Source of the DNA: Gp6-AA40 sp035711805
Lineage (GTDB): Bacteria > Acidobacteriota > Vicinamibacteria > Vicinamibacterales > UBA2999
NCBI GenBank assembly: GCA_035711805.1
Contig: DASTBV010000155.1
Coordinates: 1 to 64,000 of the forward strand
Direction: 5' to 3'
Length of the DNA: 64,000 nucleotides
In this document: piece by piece, positions 60,006 through 64,000 of the stretch
How the letters are laid out: the number at the start of each line of letters is the position of its first letter
Numbering within the stretch: the stretch's first letter is position 1
Program-made: the position numbers and the translations under genes
The notes under the pieces: model-generated
Database searches by the model: none
Seen by the model: only the letters and a program-made list of their open reading frames with translations
Told to the model about the DNA's origin: nothing

Positions 60006-60062
60006 GGCGGGAATCCTCTCCTGATTGGCGATGGCCGTCAAAGGGGAATCGGCGGGGCGCAG

Positions 60063-60125
60063 AAAAAAACTCCCAACCCCGGTCACCTTCTCACGGCCGG
60101 TGAGCAGATGACAGGACGTTGGGAG
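60063..60125 (-). terminator. Rho-independent terminator downstream of the DksA-like gene
   Basis: On the minus strand CTCCCAAC and GTTGGGAG form an 8-bp stem around a long internally paired loop (contains CTCAC/GTGAG), directly followed by seven T. It ends the DksA-like transcript before the lon leader. Confidence 0.75.
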
Positions 60126-60136
60126 TTCCGCGCCGG

Positions 60137-60212
60137 TATTCCGGCAGACCCTAAAGGAACGGCGTTAAGCCGTTCCGGTAGACCCGAGGAACGCCGCTAA
60201 GGCGTTCCGGGA
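60137..60212 (+). repeat. Tandem hairpin repeats between lon and the DksA-like gene
   Basis: Two perfect hairpins, ggaacggc-gttaa-gccgttcc (60156-60176) and ggaacgcc-gctaa-ggcgttcc (60188-60208), are separated by ggtagacccga. A degenerate half-unit (ttccggcagaccc) precedes them. The period is 32 bases. The paired arms have changed together, which keeps the hairpin intact. Confidence 0.7.
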
Positions 60213-60219
60213 GACAGCG

Positions 60220-60663
60220 TCAGTTCGACATGTCGAAGAAGAGCCCGGACGAGCCGCGCTTCGCCAGCGCGCGCTCGCGCTGCTCGGCCGTCTCGCGCGC
60301 TTCCTCGCAGTCCTTGCAGCGGACCGCAAACGGCAATGCGCGAAGGCGAGCCTCGGAGATCTGGTCGCCGCACTCGAAACAGTCGCCGTAGGTCCCCTCT
60401 TCAAGGCGGCGGAGCGCCGCGTCGATCTTCGTCAGGGTCTCGGACTTCATCTGGATGAGCGCGAACTCGATGTCCTCCTGGATGTCGACTTCGGAGCTCT
60501 CGCCCTGATCCAGCACATCGCGGTCCTTGTTGCCCTCCGAACGCACGTCGCGCATCCGGCCCTGAACCTCGCTCAGCAGTTCGCGGCGGCGTTCCTCGAG
60601 CATCTTCTTCAGCTCGTTATAGCGGTTCTTCGCCGCCCCCTTCGTCTTAGTTGTCGTCGCCAT
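60220..60663 (-). CDS. TraR/DksA-family zinc-finger regulator
   Basis: A 147-residue protein with a coiled-coil N-terminal half (YNELKKMLEERRRELLSEVQ), an acidic tip (SSEVDIQEDIEFALIQ) and a four-cysteine zinc finger (YGDCFECGDQIS then RCKDCEEARE). DksA-type proteins enter the RNA polymerase secondary channel and act with ppGpp; a RelA/SpoT gene lies 3 kb away. ATG 60663 has an aggga ribosome-binding site. Confidence 0.85.
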   Translation of the reverse strand: MATTTKTKGAAKNRYNELKKMLEERRRELLSEVQGRMRDVRSEGNKDRDVLDQGESSEVDIQEDIEFALIQMKSETLTKIDAALRRLEEGTYGDCFECGDQISEARLRALPFAVRCKDCEEARETAEQRERALAKRGSSGLFFDMSN

Positions 60664-61049
60664 GATCCCTGCCGCTCCCTTCGCGCCGCCTATGAGGCCG
60701 TCGCCAATTTGATGCGCGTGATAGATGCAATGAAAGTGCCGTTATAAACGTCGATGACGGGGGGGTTCAGCCGAACGATTCCGACCAGGAAAGACGCTGA
60801 GCCTGTGGTTCCTACCGATAACGGCTAAGCTCTTTATCGCCGGTAATTTAGGTAGACTGTCCGTCGAACTCCCGCCCGCACGACCCGTTATGTGAATCTT
60901 AGACGCCGACGTGGGCCAATAGGTTTTCACGGCGTTCGTCCACTACAGAGGACGCAAAATCCGTCATGCCCATGGTCAGGAGTGCCTGGGGCCATGGTTA
61001 AACCGCGCAAAATTAGTGTCGATTTATAGGCACAATGTCCGTATATCGA
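60664..61049. other. Gene-free, hairpin-rich region, possible structured RNA
   Basis: No ORF here looks coding, and base composition is noticeably richer in A and T than the surrounding genes. On the plus strand ggttcagc (60765-60772) pairs with gctgagcc (60796-60803) around an inner ttcc/ggaa hairpin. ctacc...ggtag encloses gataa/ttatc just after. acgccg/cggcgt and a ccatgg...ccatgg hairpin follow. A TATAAA box lies near 60743. The segment gacgctgagcc loosely recalls c-di-GMP-I riboswitch cores, but the match is poor. It may be an RNA leader or a small RNA. Confidence 0.35.
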
Positions 61050-61628
61050 CTACTGGACAAATCGAGTGCTTATTGACGCGTTTGGAACGATTCCGCGCGC
61101 CACGAGCAGGTCACCGCTTCGGCGGCTGCCGGTGCGCAGCCATTTCTCGTAGAGGCGGAGAACGTCTGCGTTCGAAGAGATCGAGGTGCGTTCGCTCACC
61201 TCGCCGAGGACATCCACGAAGGTGGTGAACTTGTCCGAGAGCTCGTCGAACACGTCGCCGAGCGTCCGATCCCCGTTCCGGGCGAGCGAGCGATACGCCA
61301 GCTCGCCAAGGTGAATGTAGTAGTCGACGTCGACGAGGCTGCGATTGAGGCTGTCGGCGAAGAACCCGGTGATGAAGAGCGACTGGTCGCCGACGCTGCG
61401 AAGGCCATCCCGCTGCGCCATGCCCGCCGTCTGCAGTGCGCGAACGAAGCGAGCGCCAAGCGGCTGATCGCCCGGGTGCGAGTCGCCCTGCACGAACCCG
61501 GCGAGCAGATTGACCACATAGAAGGACGTCAGCTCGTGAGCGGACACGCGCTGATTCTGCATCGCCGATTCCACGAGCTCGCGGAAGAATTCTGTCGGCG
61601 ACTCACTCCGAAATAACGCGTCGGCCAT
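61050..61628 (-). CDS. Conserved-looking helical protein of unknown function
   Basis: A 192-residue, mainly helical protein (MADALFRSESPTEFFRELV start) with segments such as HELTSFYVVNLLAGFVQG, QSLFITGFFADSLNRS and YYIHLGELAYRSLAR. Tyrosines and histidines are regularly placed, but I see no known motif. ATG 61628 has a ggagg ribosome-binding site, which decides the start over a frame 50 codons longer. It is divergent from the cysteine-rich protein gene. Confidence 0.75.
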   Translation of the reverse strand: MADALFRSESPTEFFRELVESAMQNQRVSAHELTSFYVVNLLAGFVQGDSHPGDQPLGARFVRALQTAGMAQRDGLRSVGDQSLFITGFFADSLNRSLVDVDYYIHLGELAYRSLARNGDRTLGDVFDELSDKFTTFVDVLGEVSERTSISSNADVLRLYEKWLRTGSRRSGDLLVARGIVPNASISTRFVQ

Positions 61629-61776
61629 AGTCCTCCGTCCGTGCAGAAACAGCGGGCTGCAAACCGTATTCCGGTGAAATTGTGATGATTTGCGCTGGAT
61701 TATACGGGCAAATTGCTCGATCGTCGCGCCGTACCCACAGATTGCCCACCAGCGAAGACGTATGCGAAGCTGGGAC

Positions 61777-62451
61777 ATGGCATGTCCAGTTTGTAATCAG
61801 CGCAAGGGGCGTCGCGCCTGCCCGGCGCTGGGACAGACGATCTGCACCGTGTGCTGCGCGACGAAGCGCCTGGTGGAGATCAACTGTCCGCAGGACTGCC
61901 CGCATCTTGCCGCCGCACGCGAGCATCCGGCGGCGGTCGTGAAACGCCAGCAGGAGCGCGATGTCGCGGTGCTTCTGCCGACCATTCGCGGGCTGACCGA
62001 GCGGCAGCACCAGCTCTTTTTTTTCTTTCAGACGGCAATCGCGCGGCACACCCCGGAAGGTTTCGCGGTGCTGAACGACGACGATGTCGCAGACGCGGCA
62101 GGCTCGCTGGCGGCGACGTTCGAAACGGCGGCGCGGGGAGTGATTTACGAACACACCGCAGGATCAATGGTGGGCCGCCGCCTTGCCGCCGACCTCAAAG
62201 CCATGCTCGACGGGATGCGCGCCCAGGGTGCGAAGATCTTCGACCACGAGATATCGGTCGTGTTGCGGGCGATCGAACACGGCGCGCGTGAGGCGCGGAC
62301 GCACGCCGATGGCGCCGCCAATGCCTACCTCACGCTCATGGGACGGCTGCTTCAGGTCGACCGGTTGAACAGGGCCGCCGGCGGTCGATCAGGGAATGCC
62401 GAGGAGCGGACCGAAGAGCGGAAGAGCGCCAGCTCGATCGTCCTTCCGTGA
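61777..62451 (+). CDS. Protein with N-terminal cysteine cluster, unknown function
   Basis: A 224-residue protein. The first 45 residues hold nine cysteines in MACPVCNQRKGRRACPALG, TICTVCCATKR and CPQDCPHLAA, a likely zinc-binding knuckle with two sites. The rest is helical (RQQERDVAVLLPTIRGLTER, HQLFFFFQTAIARHTPEGF) with no enzyme motif. The start is ATG 61777 or 61762. It lies upstream of rpmB. A nucleic-acid- or protein-binding role is possible but unproven. Confidence 0.7.
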   Translation: MACPVCNQRKGRRACPALGQTICTVCCATKRLVEINCPQDCPHLAAAREHPAAVVKRQQERDVAVLLPTIRGLTERQHQLFFFFQTAIARHTPEGFAVLNDDDVADAAGSLAATFETAARGVIYEHTAGSMVGRRLAADLKAMLDGMRAQGAKIFDHEISVVLRAIEHGAREARTHADGAANAYLTLMGRLLQVDRLNRAAGGRSGNAEERTEERKSASSIVLP

Positions 62452-62456
62452 CCTGA

Positions 62457-62462
62457 TAGAAT
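62457..62462 (+). promoter_or_regulatory. -10 box for rpmB
   Basis: TAGAAT lies 27 bases before the rpmB ATG and is followed by a short leader with the gagga ribosome-binding site, a conventional leadered arrangement in contrast to the leaderless genes elsewhere in the window. The -35 is weak. Confidence 0.4.
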
Positions 62463-62489
62463 CCTTGGTTTGTAGCTTTCGAGGAATTC

Positions 62490-62681
62490 ATGGCAAAGCG
62501 ATGTGAAGTCTGCGGCAAGGGCCCCGTGGTAGGTCGAACGGTGTCCCACGCCCACAACGTGGGGCCGCGCCGTTTCGAGCCGAATCTCCAGACGGTGCGC
62601 GCCATCGTCAAGGGAGCAACCAAGCGGATCCGCGTCTGCACGCGGTGCCTCCGCGGCGGCAAGGTCACCAAGGCGGCCTGA
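62490..62681 (+). CDS. rpmB: Ribosomal protein bL28
   Basis: A 63-residue bL28: AKRCEVCGKGPVVGRTVSHA at the N-terminus and RIRVCTRCLRGGKVTKAA at the C-terminus, with two cysteine pairs (the zinc-binding form). It belongs to the large ribosomal subunit. gagga precedes the ATG. The RidA-type gene starts right after its stop. Confidence 0.96.
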   Translation: MAKRCEVCGKGPVVGRTVSHAHNVGPRRFEPNLQTVRAIVKGATKRIRVCTRCLRGGKVTKAA

Positions 62682-63062
62682 GTGCGACAGGCGATTTCCG
62701 CGCCCGATGCCCCGAAGGCGATGGGCGCTTACTCGCCCGCCGTCCGCGCGGGCAATCTCCTCTTCATCTCCGGCCAGATACCGATCAATCCTGCCACCGG
62801 CGAGCTGGTGTCGGGCAGCATCACCGCCGAGGCCGAGCAGGTGATGCGGAATCTATCTGCGCTGCTGAAAGCCGCCGGCCTGGGATTCGAGCACGTCGTC
62901 CGGACGACGGTGTACCTCGCCGACATGAACGACTTCGGAGCAATGAACGAGGTCTACGCCCGCTACCTGGTCGATCCGCCGCCGGCGCGCGCGACCGTGC
63001 AGGTCGCCAGGCTGCCGCGCGACGTGCGGATCGAAGTCGATGCGATCGCGGTAATCCCGTAA
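62682..63062 (+). CDS. RidA family enamine/imine deaminase
   Basis: A 126-residue RidA/YjgF protein: APKAMGAYSPAVRAGNLLFI near residue 9, SGQIPINPATGELV near residue 30, GLGFEHVVRTTVYLADMNDF near residue 66 and the catalytic arginine in PPARATVQVARLPRDV near residue 100. It hydrolyses reactive 2-aminoacrylate released by PLP enzymes. The GTG start abuts the rpmB stop. Confidence 0.92.
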   Translation: MRQAISAPDAPKAMGAYSPAVRAGNLLFISGQIPINPATGELVSGSITAEAEQVMRNLSALLKAAGLGFEHVVRTTVYLADMNDFGAMNEVYARYLVDPPPARATVQVARLPRDVRIEVDAIAVIP

Positions 63063-63085
63063 TGCAGAATGCAGCATCGAGTTAA

Positions 63086-64000
63086 TTACGCCCTCGCAGT
63101 CCGTTCTACTCCTATTACTCCCTGGACGCCCTTGATTGACTTGATCACCTTGTCGAGGTGCTTCAGGTCACGGATCTCCACCGTCATATCGATCCGCGCC
63201 TGCTGATCGTCGCCGGTGCGCGCCTGCATGTTGGTGATGTTGGTGTTGATGTCCGACACCTTGGCGCTGATCTCGGCCAGCATCCCCTTGCGATCCTCGA
63301 CCTGCATCGTCAGCCGGACGGTGTAGGGCGCCTCGCCGCCCGCCTGATCCCACTCGACGTCGATTCGGCGCTCGGGATCGAACATCAGGTTCAGCACGTT
63401 CGTGCAGCTCGCGGCGTGAACGGAGACGCCCTTGCCGCGCGTGATGTAGCCGACGATCTTCTCGCCGCGGATCGGATTGCAGCACTTTGCGCGAAACACC
63501 ATCACGTCGTCGGTGCCGCGCACCTTGATTTTGTCCGCGGCACCGCCGGGGCGCAGCACGCGTTTGACGACGGACACGACAGCGGAATCCGGCGCCCGTT
63601 CCTTCAGCTCGGCGGGAACGGACTTCTGCAGGACCGTGCGGGCCGACAGCTTTCCATAGCCGATGTGCGCGAGAAGCTCTTCGGAGGTGCGGGCGCCGTA
63701 CTCGGACGCGAACTTCGACAGTTCGGTGCTCTCGAGGATCGTGCCGGGATTCAAGCCGAACCGGCGCGCCTCCTTGTCGAACAGCCGCCGGCCAAGCTCG
63801 ATGCTGCGAACACGCTCCTCTCCCTGCAGCACGTGCCTGATCTTGCTGCGCGCCCGCGACGTGACGACGAACGTGAGCCAGTCGCGGCTCGGCTTGTGGC
63901 CCGACTGCGTGACGATTTCGACGATGTCGCCGTTCTGCAGGCGCGTGCGGAGCGGAACCATCCGCCCGTTGATGCGGGCGCCGACACACTGATTGCCGAC
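63086..64000 (-). CDS. RelA/SpoT (p)ppGpp synthetase/hydrolase, C-terminal part
   Basis: The frame is open to the right window edge, so the N-terminal hydrolase and synthetase domains lie outside. The visible 304 residues begin in the TGS domain (VGARINGRMVPLRTRLQNGD), then the helical and conserved-cysteine region (VFRAKCCNPIRGEKIVGYIT), and end in an ACT domain (YTVRLTMQVEDRKGMLAEIS). This regulatory half senses uncharged tRNA on ribosomes in long RSH proteins. It converges on the RidA-type gene. Confidence 0.93.
   Translation of the reverse strand, partial: VGNQCVGARINGRMVPLRTRLQNGDIVEIVTQSGHKPSRDWLTFVVTSRARSKIRHVLQGEERVRSIELGRRLFDKEARRFGLNPGTILESTELSKFASEYGARTSEELLAHIGYGKLSARTVLQKSVPAELKERAPDSAVVSVVKRVLRPGGAADKIKVRGTDDVMVFRAKCCNPIRGEKIVGYITRGKGVSVHAASCTNVLNLMFDPERRIDVEWDQAGGEAPYTVRLTMQVEDRKGMLAEISAKVSDINTNITNMQARTGDDQQARIDMTVEIRDLKHLDKVIKSIKGVQGVIGVERTARA

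Noticed and set aside
60764..60860. Possible c-di-GMP-I riboswitch (gacgctgagcc recalls the gacgcaaagcc core)
   Set aside because: The GAAA tetraloop stem, the preceding gcaaacc element and the terminal pairing do not line up; kept only as a generic structured-RNA candidate.
60970..60998. Small SRP RNA (ggtcagg motif)
   Set aside because: Only the short ggtcagg string matches; the conserved aagg and agcagcc parts of the SRP RNA loop are missing.

Overview
This GC-rich window reads as a chromosomal segment of an environmental bacterium. Many secreted proteins of unknown function, a DUF6152-type protein, a cytochrome c/copper-monooxygenase-like protein and short dispersed palindromes suggest Acidobacteriota, perhaps Vicinamibacteria. 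That placement is inference from gene style; no rRNA or marker comparison was possible.

Layout. 1-13 kb: a glycosyltransferase and membrane protein pair, two exported phosphatase-like proteins (PhoX/DUF839 and a type I phosphodiesterase lipoprotein), a malate/lactate dehydrogenase-type enzyme, a heme/copper-type exported protein with small exported partners, a NamZ-like muramidase (DUF1343), a LOG-family protein and an SRPBCC protein. 13-22 kb: pyruvate kinase, a short ORF coupled to a GatA-type amidase, an alpha/beta hydrolase, an M16 peptidase pair, an Mrp-type Fe-S carrier and three small zinc-binding proteins. 22-31 kb: an AddA/AddB-type helicase-nuclease operon that begins with an exported protein. 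31-37 kb: tRNA-Ala(GGC) with a broken amidohydrolase fragment beside it, a trypsin-like protease with a lone prodomain-like partner, a hybrid histidine kinase with a tiny DHp-only partner, and a MobA-like nucleotidyltransferase. 37-46 kb: two convergent cold-shock genes, a degenerate ABC ATPase coupled to a PHP phosphatase, a Fur-rubrerythrin fusion next to erpA, divergent fumarase and aspartase genes, bioY, thiD, moaE and moaD. 46-64 kb: a housekeeping block (prfA-prmC-HIT, a second M16 pair with a HAD phosphatase, ileS-lspA-lgt-rluD-NUDIX, lon, a DksA/TraR protein, rpmB, a RidA-type protein and the 3' part of a RelA/SpoT gene).

How the genes work together. Many neighbours overlap by 1-20 bases (the M16 pairs, addB-addA, prmC-HIT, ileS-lspA-lgt, moaE-moaD, the kinase pair and PHP-pseudoABC), which indicates translational coupling. 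prmC methylates the product of prfA. lgt and lspA act one after the other in lipoprotein maturation. The Fur-rubrerythrin fusion and erpA both point to iron handling.

The strongest unexplained signals are these: (i) a recurring TANNNT box placed 5-6 nt before the start codon of at least ten genes, implying leaderless transcripts, including a symmetrical -10 shared by the divergent fumarase and aspartase genes; (ii) the Fur-rubrerythrin fusion; (iii) an ABC ATPase that has lost every catalytic motif; (iv) a DHp-only protein coupled to a hybrid kinase; (v) two-hairpin repeats sitting mainly between convergent gene ends; (vi) a 386-base gene-free, hairpin-rich region upstream of the DksA-like gene.
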